A stretch of DNA of 64,000 nucleotides from Ancylobacter pratisalsi (GTDB lineage Bacteria; Pseudomonadota; Alphaproteobacteria; Rhizobiales; Xanthobacteraceae). Shown here one piece after another: positions 1-8,963 of the stretch. The stretch covers positions 3,716,001-3,780,000 of the forward strand of contig NZ_CP048630.1 in assembly GCF_010669125.1 (NCBI RefSeq). Direction: 5' to 3'. The first letter of the stretch is position 1. Each line of letters starts with the position of its first letter. A model generated the notes under the pieces. That model did not search any database. It was not told the origin of the DNA and worked only from the letters and a program-made list of their open reading frames with translations. Position numbers and translations under genes: made by a program.

Positions 1-1423
1 GTCTGTTCTTCACGGGTTTCGCCACATAGGAGAGCCGGTCCCCCCAGCGCGCTGCTACCGCCTGAAGGGATGCATGTGCGTCGAAGTCCAACAACAAGGC
101 TTTTCCGTTCCTGAGTATCTCGCCGACCCTCACTCCGTCGGCCAGTTCGAAGTCTGGAACGCTGCGTCCCACGAGCGGGTCGCTATCCCCAAGATCATAG
201 CGAAGCGAGACACCCCAGACGCGCTCGGCGAAATAGGTCGCGCCGTCGGGCGTGTCGATGAGATCGCGGATAACAGCTTCGAGCGCGCGCGTGCTCCGGC
301 TCGGCCGCATGAGCGCGACCTGAGCCCGGGACCAGTCGAGAACCTGCGCGCCGAGCGGAAGGCGTTCGTTCGTATAGCTGTCGAGTAGATGAGCTGGTGC
401 TTCACCACGGATCGTGGACGCCAGTTTCCATCCAAGATTTATCACATCGCCAAGCCCCAGATTAAGTCCTTGGCCGCCCAGAGGTGAATGGATGTGCGCG
501 GCGTCACCTGCGAGTAGAAACCGTCCTCTGCGGTAAGCCGTCGCCTGGAAGGCGCGGTCCGTCCAAGTGGTGGCAAGCCTGAGGTCCGTCAGCGTGACAT
601 CCGTACCTGAAACCCGGCGCAACACCGCCTGTACATGTTCGAGCGTGATCGGGAGGGTCCGGTGGTAAGCCCCCCCGTCAAAGTCGACCATCGCGACCGT
701 TGCGGGCGGCGCGTAGGTATACATGCCCGTTGGCGTGTAGGTACGGCCGGATTGGAGCTTATCCGGATCGTCCACCTCGATTTCGACGGAATAGCCTGTG
801 AATTCGGGATCGGTTCCGACGAAATCGAAACCGCCAGCCTTTCGCACGGTGCTGCGGCCGCCGTCGCAGCCGACGAGCCAGCGTCCGCAGAAGATCTCGT
901 TACCGGCTCGAACGATCACGTCGTGATCCGACTGTTCGATATCATGGACGCCGAGCCCGCGCCGAATCTCCACACCCATTGCGCTGGCCCGAGCCGCCAG
1001 GACAGTTTCGAGAGACTCCATCGTCACCATCATGCTGGCGCCAGCTGGGCTTGGCAGACGGTACGGCCATTGGGTCTCGTCGATCTTGTCGTGGAAAAAC
1101 TGAATGCCGGCGAAATGACCAGCCGGACGCCGGACCTGCTGCGCCCAGTGGGCGGCTGCCTTGGTGGCGCCCGTGACATCGTTTGCCCGCTGCGCCTCGA
1201 TGACAGCGTCCAGCAGGCCTCGACGATAAAGGGCTTCGATGGTAGGCGCGGAAAGACCACGCATGCCAAACGGGAGGCGCTTCAGAGGCGAACGCTGATC
1301 CTCGGCTTGTTCCAGTACCAAAACCGAGAGATCGAAGAGTCGTAGTTCGCAGGCGAGAAACAGGCCGACCGGACCGGCGCCGGCAATCACAACATCATAA
1401 AGTTTCGGATGGTGGCTGTGCAT
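1..1423 (-). CDS. FAD-dependent aromatic-ring hydroxylase, 3' end outside the window
   Basis: This flavin monooxygenase of the PheA/TfdB/MhpA type would hydroxylate an aromatic or polyketide-like substrate using NAD(P)H and O2. The start is ATG at 1423 and the frame stays open to base 1, so the C-terminus is missing. Visible motifs are the N-terminal dinucleotide fold (VVIAGAGPVGLFLACELR), the DG motif (GCDGGRSTVRKAG) and the second FAD motif (GDAAHIHSPLGGQGLNLGL). The last residues enter what looks like the C-terminal thioredoxin-like domain of this family. It lies downstream of the DUF2493 gene on the same strand, separated by 270 bp. The substrate cannot be told from sequence. The family call is secure. 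Confidence 0.85.
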   Translation of the reverse strand, partial: MHSHHPKLYDVVIAGAGPVGLFLACELRLFDLSVLVLEQAEDQRSPLKRLPFGMRGLSAPTIEALYRRGLLDAVIEAQRANDVTGATKAAAHWAQQVRRPAGHFAGIQFFHDKIDETQWPYRLPSPAGASMMVTMESLETVLAARASAMGVEIRRGLGVHDIEQSDHDVIVRAGNEIFCGRWLVGCDGGRSTVRKAGGFDFVGTDPEFTGYSVEIEVDDPDKLQSGRTYTPTGMYTYAPPATVAMVDFDGGAYHRTLPITLEHVQAVLRRVSGTDVTLTDLRLATTWTDRAFQATAYRRGRFLLAGDAAHIHSPLGGQGLNLGLGDVINLGWKLASTIRGEAPAHLLDSYTNERLPLGAQVLDWSRAQVALMRPSRSTRALEAVIRDLIDTPDGATYFAERVWGVSLRYDLGDSDPLVGRSVPDFELADGVRVGEILRNGKALLLDFDAHASLQAVAARWGDRLSYVAKPVKNR

Positions 1424-1693
1424 GAACTGCTCCTATGTCGATGTTCGACCGGAGCGTTCCTCGCCATTGAGAACCACACGGACGAACGAAGGGGCGCTTA
1501 TTCAGCGTCCGATGTTCGTCGTGGGGATCTCGTGCACGAAGCCAGAGACCAGAGCTTTCGTTACCGAAAGGACTTGGGCTTACCAAACCAAGTCTGCCTT
1601 TTCCGACAATGGATAGTAACGCCGCGGCGGTTGATCGGCAACCGCTACGGCGGGAAAGTTCCTGCGGATATATGGCTTCGTTCCGTGCGGCGC

Positions 1694-2617
1694 TCACGCG
1701 CCGCCGAACTTCCAGACAGGGATGCCGAGCTTCTTGGCCTTGTCGGCGAGGTTGTCGTTGATGCCGGTGCCGGGGAAGTGCATCACGCCTTTCGGCAGAA
1801 CTTCCAGCATCTCGTCATTGCGCTTGAAGGGCGCTGCGCGGCCGTGCTTTGTCCAGTCCGGTGCGAAGCCGATTTGCGGCACGTTGCGGTTCGTGGCCCA
1901 GAGCGAGGCGATCTTTTCGGCGCCTTTCGGAGATTTGCCGTGCATCAGCACCATGTCGGGGTGCTTTTCGTGCACCTGATCGAGCTTGCCCCAGATCAGC
2001 CGGTGGTCGTTGAAGTCCAGCCCACCGGTAACGAGGATTTTCGGACCTGCGGGAATAAGGATCGTCTGCTCGGCGCGCCGTTTCGCTGCCAGGAAGTCGC
2101 GGCTGTCAATCATCGCCGAGGTGAGATTGCGGTGGTTGACCTTTGACCCACTTCGCGGGAGCCAGGCTTTGCCGACGTGGCGCTCATAGTGTTCGGCTGC
2201 CTGGTCGCGCATCAGCTCGAAGGCGTTGCGGCGTTCGATCAGGGTCTGGCCCTCGGCCGTCAGGCGCTCCAGCTCGACGGCCTTCACTTCGCTGCCGTCC
2301 TGTTCGCGCTGGCCGCGGCGCTGCGCCTGTTCATTGTCGTCCAGTTCGCGCTCGATCCGGTCGGTGGCCCGGTGGAAGACGTTGACCGTTGACCAGAGGA
2401 GATCGTCGAGGTCGGGCCCGAGGCGGGTGTCCTCCAGGGTGGCGATCAGGGCGTCGAAGATATCGGCGATGGCGCCGGCGACATGGTCGCCCTCCGGAAG
2501 CGGTCGCGGATCGGGTTCATCCGTGAAGGGACGGTAGCCGTAAAGCTGGAGTTCGCTCAGGACATGGTCGGTGGGGGAAGAGGCGTGGTGCGGTTCGTAG
2601 TCGTCGTGCTCGCTCAT
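1694..2617 (-). CDS. DUF2493 (SLOG-superfamily) protein
   Basis: This 307-aa protein has a C-terminal DUF2493/YspA-type Rossmann domain of the SLOG superfamily, thought to bind nucleotide-derived ligands. The domain starts at ILVTGGLDFNDH and continues through a MHGKSPKGAEKIA segment, where the conserved glycine and lysine lie. The N-terminal half is charged and likely helical. I chose ATG 2617 because GGAG precedes it at good spacing, rather than the in-frame upstream start 14 codons earlier. It is the last gene of a minus-strand block (ParB, helicase, Toprim) typical of alphaproteobacterial plasmids and integrative elements. Its precise role is unknown. Confidence 0.85.
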   Translation of the reverse strand: MSEHDDYEPHHASSPTDHVLSELQLYGYRPFTDEPDPRPLPEGDHVAGAIADIFDALIATLEDTRLGPDLDDLLWSTVNVFHRATDRIERELDDNEQAQRRGQREQDGSEVKAVELERLTAEGQTLIERRNAFELMRDQAAEHYERHVGKAWLPRSGSKVNHRNLTSAMIDSRDFLAAKRRAEQTILIPAGPKILVTGGLDFNDHRLIWGKLDQVHEKHPDMVLMHGKSPKGAEKIASLWATNRNVPQIGFAPDWTKHGRAAPFKRNDEMLEVLPKGVMHFPGTGINDNLADKAKKLGIPVWKFGGA

Positions 2618-2931
2618 GGGATGCTCCGTCGGTTCGACCGCGACCCTCGCGGCCTTCATGGCGACGAAAGCCGGCGGGCGGGCCGGACCTGCACCCGCAG
2701 CGAAGCGGAGGGCCGGAGCACAGCGGAGGAGGACGAAGGCGGGCTATTTTGCCTCGCGATGGAAAGCGGCCCTCGGCCGCGCCGGAAAATAGTCCGCCGC
2801 AGACATTGCGGGTCCGGGCCGTTTGCTGGCCGATCGCCCTCTCGAAGGCCGGGGCGCGGTTCTCTCCGACCTGGGGATCATCCGAGCGATGCCGACGATG
2901 GCGCTCCCGCCGCCTGCATTCTCCTGTCGGC
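2618..2931 (-). other. Intergenic region with a long hairpin before the DUF2493 gene
   Basis: No gene is seen here. The region carries a nested inverted repeat. The outer arms are at 2738-2750 and 2786-2798 (12 of 13 positions pair), and the inner GCGGCC/GGCCGC arms are at 2766-2780. Read on the minus strand, the inner stem is followed by TTT, so it could end transcription from the Toprim gene or act as a leader structure for DUF2493. Confidence 0.5.
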
Positions 2932-3978
2932 CTATGCCGCCAGCGCCATGAAGCGCGCGACGTCCTGTGGCGCGATCTGCACCCGGGCCGCTGCCCGGAG
3001 GCTGTCCAGACCAGTCAAGCGGAGATCCTCGTTGAAGTCGCTTGAGGCTGGAGACACTACGACCGCCTCGATCCCGGCCGCGTTCGCGCGTTCGATCAGG
3101 GTCGCCATCGCCCCGTCGCCGGCCGGATCATTGTCGCGGGCGATGTAGAGCCGGCGCAGCGTGTCGGGGAACAGGATGGCCGAGAGATGTGCCGCTGAGA
3201 GCGCCGCCGTCATCGGCATGGTGGGTAACGCCATCCTGAGCGACAGTATCGTCTCGATGCCTTCGCCGGCCGCCATCACCTCGTCCGCCACACCGAAGCG
3301 AACGGCATGCCCGAGGAGGTCGCCCATCGCTCGTCTCGGCGTGTCAATCGGGGCCTTGTCCGAGCCGTCCGGGGCGAGCCAGGTGCGATGCGCGCCGGTT
3401 TGACGCCCGTCGAGATCGGTCACCGATGCGATCATCGCCGGCCAGGTCTCGGTCGGAGAGTGCTCGTCAGGGCGGTAGTAGCAGCGGGGGTGGAAGCGCA
3501 GGCTTCCGGTTCCGTGCAAATCCGTAATGCCGCGTGTGCGCAGATACGTCTTTACGAGTGTGTCTGTAATCGGCTGCGCCATGGCAAAGAGCCGTCGTGC
3601 CGCTTCCGGTGATCCTGATGGCGCCGGTGATTTGCGCTCGCCAGCATGCGGACGATCCGGTTCGGGATGCGGCATCGACAGGAAGGTGCGCGCCTCCTCA
3701 GTGATGTCCTGGAAGTCGACCAGACCGCAGCTCTCGCGGATGACGTCGAGGAGATCGCCATGCTCGCCGGTGGCGGCGTCGGTCCATTTGCCGGCCGCGC
3801 CTTTGCCGGTCTCGCCACCCTTCAGCCGCACGAACATCGAGCGGCCGGCCGTGTTGCGCACATCGCCGACCAGCCAATAGCGGCCCTCCCGATGACCGGC
3901 AGAGAGGTAGTGGCGGCACACCGCCTCTGCCTGCCGGCCGAGACGGATTGCCAGTTCGGAGGCGTCCTGTCGTGCCAT
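2932..3978 (-). CDS. Toprim domain protein (plasmid primase-like)
   Basis: This 348-aa protein has an N-terminal zinc-finger/primase-like part of the DUF7146 type and a C-terminal Toprim fold. The Toprim acidic residues are visible as AAGEGIETILS (glutamate) and IARDNDPAG (DxD). Such proteins are carried by alphaproteobacterial plasmids and ICEs and are assumed to help prime or process element DNA. ATG 3978 shares its A with the TGA stop of the helicase gene (TGATG), so the two are probably translationally coupled. The in-frame upstream extension lies inside the helicase gene and is not credible as a start. Confidence 0.85.
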   Translation of the reverse strand: MARQDASELAIRLGRQAEAVCRHYLSAGHREGRYWLVGDVRNTAGRSMFVRLKGGETGKGAAGKWTDAATGEHGDLLDVIRESCGLVDFQDITEEARTFLSMPHPEPDRPHAGERKSPAPSGSPEAARRLFAMAQPITDTLVKTYLRTRGITDLHGTGSLRFHPRCYYRPDEHSPTETWPAMIASVTDLDGRQTGAHRTWLAPDGSDKAPIDTPRRAMGDLLGHAVRFGVADEVMAAGEGIETILSLRMALPTMPMTAALSAAHLSAILFPDTLRRLYIARDNDPAGDGAMATLIERANAAGIEAVVVSPASSDFNEDLRLTGLDSLRAAARVQIAPQDVARFMALAA

Positions 3979-6900
3979 CACGCCACCTCCCGCTCGCCGA
4001 TGCGCTCGACGGGATAGCGCTCCAGCACCTTGGCCAGAATGGCATTGCCGGTCCCATCTGTCGGCACGAACATCCGCAGCTTCCACGAGATGATCTCGCG
4101 GAAGAGGCCATAGGCACGCAGACGGTCGCGCATGGCGTCGGTGAAGCCGGACAACTCGATGCGGTTGGCGCCCATGACCCGGACGCGGCGAAGCTGGAGC
4201 CCCTCGGCCAAGTCGAGGATGGTCTTGCCGTCCATCAGCGCCACGAAGGCGTCGTCCGGCGTCAGGGTCGATGTGCCGTTGGCGAGTGCGCCGGCGACCC
4301 AGGCGGGGGAGACGCGACGGCCAACGATACGCTCGCCGTCATCGGTCTGGAGCCGGTAGACCCGCGTCGACTCGTTCGGCAGCCGCCTCCAGATCGGCAA
4401 CAACAGCCCGCTGACGACATGGATGGTGCTCTCGGCAAACTCCTGCACCTCGGTCAGCTCGGCGTTCCATGCCGCAGTGAAGGCGATCCGCTCCGCCTGC
4501 ACCCAGTGGGTCTCGGCCATCATCTTGATGGGAATATTGTGCGCCTCCATTGGCCGGATCAGCCGCACGCGTCGTTCGATCTCCCCATCGTCCAGCATGA
4601 TGCTGGTGGTCGGTATCTGCACGGCGGCGCGGCCCGAACGCTCGTTGATCAGCAGTCTCGCGCCCGGGTCATCGAGATGGTCGAGCGCCTCGGCCAGCGT
4701 CACGGGACGGTTGCGCTGGCGCTGGGTGATGGTCAGCAGCCGGGCTTCGGCGCCGGTTCCGGGATGGACATGGATCGTTCGGCGATCGGTGACGACGAAG
4801 CTCTCGGCCTGCAGCGTCTCCAGCCCGACATCGTAGCTGCCGGAAGCAATGGCACCTTCGATCTTGGCGTTCAGCAGCCGCTCGAACGCCGTGAACAGGA
4901 CGCCCTGAAGGTCGATGGTCTGCGCCAGCAACCTGTTCAGGAAGGTGGTGATCGGCGGCAACTCATCCTTGATGCCGGTGGAGTCCATCAGCGAGAGGCC
5001 GGTGGCATCCTCGAACATCTGGAGCGAGCACCCCTCGACCTTGCCGCGCACCAGCAGCAGGTAGAGTTGCCGCAGGGCGTCTCGGGCGTAATGGCTTTCC
5101 AGATTGTCTTCGGGCCGAAACAAGCCCTGACCGCCGGTCTGGCGCTGGCCGCGCGTGATCGCGCCCAGGGTGTCGAGGCGGCGGGCGATGGTCGAGAGGA
5201 AGCGCTTCTCGGCTTTCACGTCCGTCGAGATCGGCCGGAACAGCGGTGGCTGCGCCTGGTTGGTCCGGTTGGTGCGGCCCAGACCCTGGATGGCGGCGTC
5301 GGCCTTCCAACCCGGCTCCAGCAGATAGTGGACGCGCAGTCGCTGGTTCCGCGCCGACAGGTCGGCATGGTAGCTGCGCCCGGTGCCGCCCGCGTCCGAG
5401 AAGATCAGGATACGCTTCTGATCGTCCATGAAGGCCTGCGTCTCGGCCAGATTGGCCGTTCCGGCGCGGTTCTCGACGGCGAGGCGATCGATACCGCCGG
5501 GGCCGGTCTTGCGGACGATGCGGCGCGAGCGTCCCGTCACCTCCGCCACGACATCGGTGCCGAAGCGCTGGACGATCTGATCGAGCGCGCCGGGAACCGG
5601 GGGCAGCGAGGCGAGCCTCTCGATCAGACGGTCGCGGCGAGCGACGGCGTCGCGGCTCTCTACCGGCTGGCCGTCGCGAAACACGGGCCGCGACGACAGA
5701 TTGCCCTCGCTGTCGGTGAAGGGCTCGTAGAGCTGCACCGGGAAGGAATGGGCGAGATAATCCAGAACGTACTCGCGAGGGGTGATGTCCACCCGGACAT
5801 CGTTCCATTCCTCGGTGGGAATTTCCGCGAGACGGCGTTCCATCAAGGCCTCGCCGGTCGAGACGATCTGGATCACGGCGGCATGGCCGTCGGCCAGGTC
5901 TTGCTCGATCGAGCGGATCAGCGTCGGCGTTTTCATCGAGGTCAGCAGATGGCCGAAGAAGCGCTGCTTGGCGGATTCGAAGGCCGACCGGGCGGCGGAC
6001 TTGGCCTGTCGGTTCAGCGTGCCCCCACTGCCATCAGGGCCGCCGGTGATGTTGGCGGCCTGCATTGCGGCGTCGAGATTGTTATGGATGACGGCGAATG
6101 CCCCGGCATAGGCGTCATAGATGCGCGTCTGCTCGGGCGTAAGCTGGTGCTCGACCAGTTCGTATTCGACGCCGTCGTAGGAGAGCGACCGGGCTGTGTA
6201 GAGGCCAAGGGAGCGGAGGTCGCGGGCCAGAACCTCCATCGCCGCGACGCCGCCGTCCTCGATCGCCTCGACGAATTCGGCGCGGGTCGAGAAGGGGAAG
6301 TCCTTGCCGCCCCAGAGGCCGAGCCGTTGGGCGTAGGCGAGATTGTGGACGGTGGTCGCGCCGGTCGCCGAGACATAGACGATGCGCGCATTCGGCAGGG
6401 CATGCTGGAGCCGCAGGCCCGCGCGGCCCTGCTGCGAGGCGGCGACGTCGCCGCGTTCTCCCTTGCCGCCTGCGGCGTTCTGCATGGCGTGGCTCTCGTC
6501 GAAAATGATCACTCCATCGAAATCGGAGCCCAACCATTCGACGATCTGCTTGACGCGGGAAAGCTTCTCGCCGCGGTCGTCGGACCGTAGCGTGGCATAG
6601 GTGGTGAATAGGACGGCTTCCGAGAGCGTGATGTTCTTGCCCTGCGGGAAACGCGACAGCGGCGTAACCAGCAGGCGCTCCATGCCGAGCGCCGACCAGT
6701 CGCGTTGTGCATCCTCCAGCAGTTTGTCGGATTTGGAAATCCACACCGCCTTGCGGCGGCCCTGCATCCAGTTGTCGAGGATGATGCCGGCCGACTGGCG
6801 ACCCTTGCCGGCGCCAGTGCCGTCGCCAAGCATGAAGCCCCGGCGGAAGCGCACGGCGTTCGGCGCATCGTCGCTCGCGGCCGAGATGACGTCGAAAGTC

Positions 6901-8315
6901 TCGTCGAGCGTCCACGAACCGGCGAGGAAGTCGGCATGCGCCTCGCCGGCGTAGATGACGGTTTCCAGCTGGGCGTCAGAGAGCAGGCCATCCGGGACGA
7001 TGTTTGCAGGCAGCCAGGGCCGGTAGCTCGGCCTGGGTGGCGCGACCGACGCCATCGCGACGGATTGCACAAGCTTGGTCGGATGGGCCTGCGCCCCGGG
7101 AATACGGATCGCCTGCAATCCATATTCTTCATAGATCGCGTCGGTGATCCGGCCGTCTTCGGCGGGTGTCCATTCCATGGTTTCATAGGCGAGTTCGACG
7201 CCTTCCGGCTCGATGGACGCGGGCGTGGCGGGCGCGGCAGTGGTACGGGCGCGGTATCCGCGAATGGTGCGGGGCGACGCGGCGGACGCCGAGGTTTTCA
7301 CTGGCGGCAGGGTTGAAGTCGGACGCGGCGGAACCTGTGTCTCGATCCAGCCGAGCAGCGTGGAGACGTCGGGTGCGATACCTGGCGAAGGGGGAAATGC
7401 CGAACGATCGTCGGCCGACAGCTTGTCGATGACCGTCAGCCGCGTGTCGATGGTCGTGCCGTGCTTGGCATAGACCGAGCCGTCCACGGCTGCGGTGAAG
7501 ACGACGCGGCCACGCTCCTGAAGCCGGACGAAGGCCGCGGCCCAAGCCGGGTGGTCGGGGCTGAAGTTGGCGCCGGTGATCGCCACCAGCCGCCCGCCAT
7601 CGGCAAGCCGGGCCAGTGCTGAAGCGACATGGCGATAGGCGGCGTCGACCATGCGACCGGAGACGTTCGCCATGACGGAGAATGGCGGGTTCATCAGCAC
7701 GACTGTGGGGGTGGCGTCCGGCGCGAGGTGATCGTCGATCTGGGCCGCGTCGAAGCGCGTGACGGCAACGTCCGGAAACAGCGCAGCGAGAAGATCGGCG
7801 CGGGTTTCGGCCAGCTCGTTAAGGAGGAGCGTTCCGCCTGATATCTCGGACAGGATGGCGAGCAGGCCGGTGCCAGCCGACGGCTCCAGCACGATGTCGC
7901 CAGCAGCAATGGAGGCCGCCGCCACGGCGGCAAGTCCGAGCGGCGCCGGCGTCGAGAACTGCTGGAGCGCCTGCGATTCTTCCGAGCGCCGCGTATGCGT
8001 CGGCAGGAGCCCGGCGATCTTCCCAAGAGCGGAAAGACGTGCAGCCGGAGATGCGGCCTTACGGAAAAGTGCCTTTCCGTATTTGCGCAGGAAGAGGACT
8101 GTCGCGACCTCGCAGGCCTCATAGGCCGCCTTCCAGTCCCAGGCGCCGCTGGTGTCGGATGCGCGGAAGGCCGCTTCCATCGCTGCACGGAGGAGCGCGG
8201 CGTCGATGCGCTGGCCGCGTTCGAGATAATCGAGAAGCTGCTGCGCCACGGCGAGGGTCTGGGACGCACGGGTCACGGGCGCGGCCAGAAGGGCCACGGG
8301 AGACAGAATGTTCAT
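3978..8315 (-). CDS. Methyltransferase-strawberry notch helicase fusion
   Basis: This 1445-aa protein combines two activities. Residues about 110-300 form an adenine-type DNA methyltransferase fold with motif I LEPSAGTG (143-150) and catalytic NPPF (209-212). From about 430 on it is a strawberry-notch-type SF2 helicase with Walker A GDGTGAGKGRQ (497-507) and DESH (606-609), followed by a helicase C-terminal half. This architecture is widespread on alphaproteobacterial plasmids, ICEs and some phages, and is thought to modify or remodel element DNA. ATG 8315 has GAGG upstream. The longer in-frame extension runs through a terminator and leader and is rejected. The gene overlaps the Toprim gene by one base. 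Confidence 0.9.
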   Translation of the reverse strand: MNILSPVALLAAPVTRASQTLAVAQQLLDYLERGQRIDAALLRAAMEAAFRASDTSGAWDWKAAYEACEVATVLFLRKYGKALFRKAASPAARLSALGKIAGLLPTHTRRSEESQALQQFSTPAPLGLAAVAAASIAAGDIVLEPSAGTGLLAILSEISGGTLLLNELAETRADLLAALFPDVAVTRFDAAQIDDHLAPDATPTVVLMNPPFSVMANVSGRMVDAAYRHVASALARLADGGRLVAITGANFSPDHPAWAAAFVRLQERGRVVFTAAVDGSVYAKHGTTIDTRLTVIDKLSADDRSAFPPSPGIAPDVSTLLGWIETQVPPRPTSTLPPVKTSASAASPRTIRGYRARTTAAPATPASIEPEGVELAYETMEWTPAEDGRITDAIYEEYGLQAIRIPGAQAHPTKLVQSVAMASVAPPRPSYRPWLPANIVPDGLLSDAQLETVIYAGEAHADFLAGSWTLDETFDVISAASDDAPNAVRFRRGFMLGDGTGAGKGRQSAGIILDNWMQGRRKAVWISKSDKLLEDAQRDWSALGMERLLVTPLSRFPQGKNITLSEAVLFTTYATLRSDDRGEKLSRVKQIVEWLGSDFDGVIIFDESHAMQNAAGGKGERGDVAASQQGRAGLRLQHALPNARIVYVSATGATTVHNLAYAQRLGLWGGKDFPFSTRAEFVEAIEDGGVAAMEVLARDLRSLGLYTARSLSYDGVEYELVEHQLTPEQTRIYDAYAGAFAVIHNNLDAAMQAANITGGPDGSGGTLNRQAKSAARSAFESAKQRFFGHLLTSMKTPTLIRSIEQDLADGHAAVIQIVSTGEALMERRLAEIPTEEWNDVRVDITPREYVLDYLAHSFPVQLYEPFTDSEGNLSSRPVFRDGQPVESRDAVARRDRLIERLASLPPVPGALDQIVQRFGTDVVAEVTGRSRRIVRKTGPGGIDRLAVENRAGTANLAETQAFMDDQKRILIFSDAGGTGRSYHADLSARNQRLRVHYLLEPGWKADAAIQGLGRTNRTNQAQPPLFRPISTDVKAEKRFLSTIARRLDTLGAITRGQRQTGGQGLFRPEDNLESHYARDALRQLYLLLVRGKVEGCSLQMFEDATGLSLMDSTGIKDELPPITTFLNRLLAQTIDLQGVLFTAFERLLNAKIEGAIASGSYDVGLETLQAESFVVTDRRTIHVHPGTGAEARLLTITQRQRNRPVTLAEALDHLDDPGARLLINERSGRAAVQIPTTSIMLDDGEIERRVRLIRPMEAHNIPIKMMAETHWVQAERIAFTAAWNAELTEVQEFAESTIHVVSGLLLPIWRRLPNESTRVYRLQTDDGERIVGRRVSPAWVAGALANGTSTLTPDDAFVALMDGKTILDLAEGLQLRRVRVMGANRIELSGFTDAMRDRLRAYGLFREIISWKLRMFVPTDGTGNAILAKVLERYPVERIGEREVA

Positions 8316-8338
8316 GGGGGGACCTCGGGAGAGCGGAA

Positions 8339-8389
8339 GGGACAAGCCCGGCGGCGCTCTCTCTCGACCGCCCGGACTCGATCCGTCCC
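8339..8389 (-). promoter_or_regulatory. Structured leader of the helicase gene
   Basis: On the minus strand GGGAC (8385-8389) can pair with GTCCC (8339-8343), enclosing a GC-rich GGCGG/CCGCC hairpin with a GAGAGAGA-rich loop. It lies 24 bases upstream of the start codon. The purine-rich loop recalls the leaders of the ParB and DUF932 genes, but sequence similarity to them is weak. Confidence 0.35.
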
Positions 8390-8419
8390 GGCCGTCCTCT
8401 TCCTCTCGTCCGCTGACAT

Positions 8420-8449
8420 AAAAAAGCGCCCCACCGTGAGGCCGGGCGC
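8420..8449 (-). terminator. Rho-independent terminator after the 133-aa gene
   Basis: On the minus strand GCGCCC (8444-8449) pairs with GGGCGC (8426-8431), followed by six T residues (8420-8425). It lies 15 bases after the stop of the 133-aa gene and ends that transcript before the helicase gene. Confidence 0.8.
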
Positions 8450-8464
8450 GCGCATGGTCGGGAA

Positions 8465-8866
8465 TCATCGCACAGCTCCCTCCGCTAGCCACCGGCCGGT
8501 GCTGATCCACTCGATCGTGCGGCCGGTGGAGAGATCGAGCAGATGGGCGCCGCCGGAGAAGCCGTCGATGACAGGGTCCGAGGCGACGCCGGCCCACTGA
8601 AAGCCCCAGGTGCTGGTGAGGGCGAATGTCTCGGCGCAACGGGTGACGAAGGTGACCAGCAATTGCGGATCGGCGGTGCCGGGGTCGCGAAGCCAGAGGC
8701 GTGTCGCGCCATGCTCGGGCGTGAGCGAGAGCAGGAACGGCTCGGCGGGCGGGTCCTCGCGACCGTTCTCGGCCATCAGCGCGGTGTAGATGTCGAACGC
8801 CCGCGCGACATTGGCGAGCGAACCGACGTCGAGTAGGCAGGAGAAGCGGGTGAAAAAATCGGGCAT
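8465..8866 (-). CDS. Conserved hypothetical protein, 133 aa
   Basis: I do not recognise this family. The protein is acidic to neutral, starts MPDFFTRFSCLLDVG, and has no signal peptide or membrane segment. The start ATG 8866 is preceded by a perfect AGGAG at 7-base spacing. An 83-residue in-frame extension upstream would cross the ParB terminator, so I reject it. The gene sits alone between two terminators (8884-8910 upstream, 8420-8449 downstream), so it has its own transcript or depends on read-through. Its place between the ParB and helicase genes suggests a role in plasmid or ICE maintenance, but nothing in the sequence shows one. Confidence 0.75.
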   Translation of the reverse strand: MPDFFTRFSCLLDVGSLANVARAFDIYTALMAENGREDPPAEPFLLSLTPEHGATRLWLRDPGTADPQLLVTFVTRCAETFALTSTWGFQWAGVASDPVIDGFSGGAHLLDLSTGRTIEWISTGRWLAEGAVR

Positions 8867-8883
8867 GTCGGGCTCCTGAAACG

Positions 8884-8910
8884 AAAAGAGCCCGGAGCAG
8901 GGCCGGGCTC
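8884..8910 (-). terminator. Rho-independent terminator after the parB-like gene
   Basis: On the minus strand GAGCCCGG pairs with CCGGGCTC (8888-8910) and is followed by TTTT. It lies 54 bases past the stop of the ParB-like gene and just before the RBS of the 133-aa gene. Confidence 0.85.
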
Positions 8911-8963
8911 GGAGTGGTTGGAATTGGAAGGTGCGGAGCGGCCGAAGCCGCCCCGCGAGCCGC

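Noticed and set aside
3948..6590. 880-codon plus-strand open frame
   Set aside because: It is antisense to the strawberry-notch helicase gene, whose motifs are clear on the minus strand. The frame lacks recognisable domains and is a product of GC-rich codon bias.
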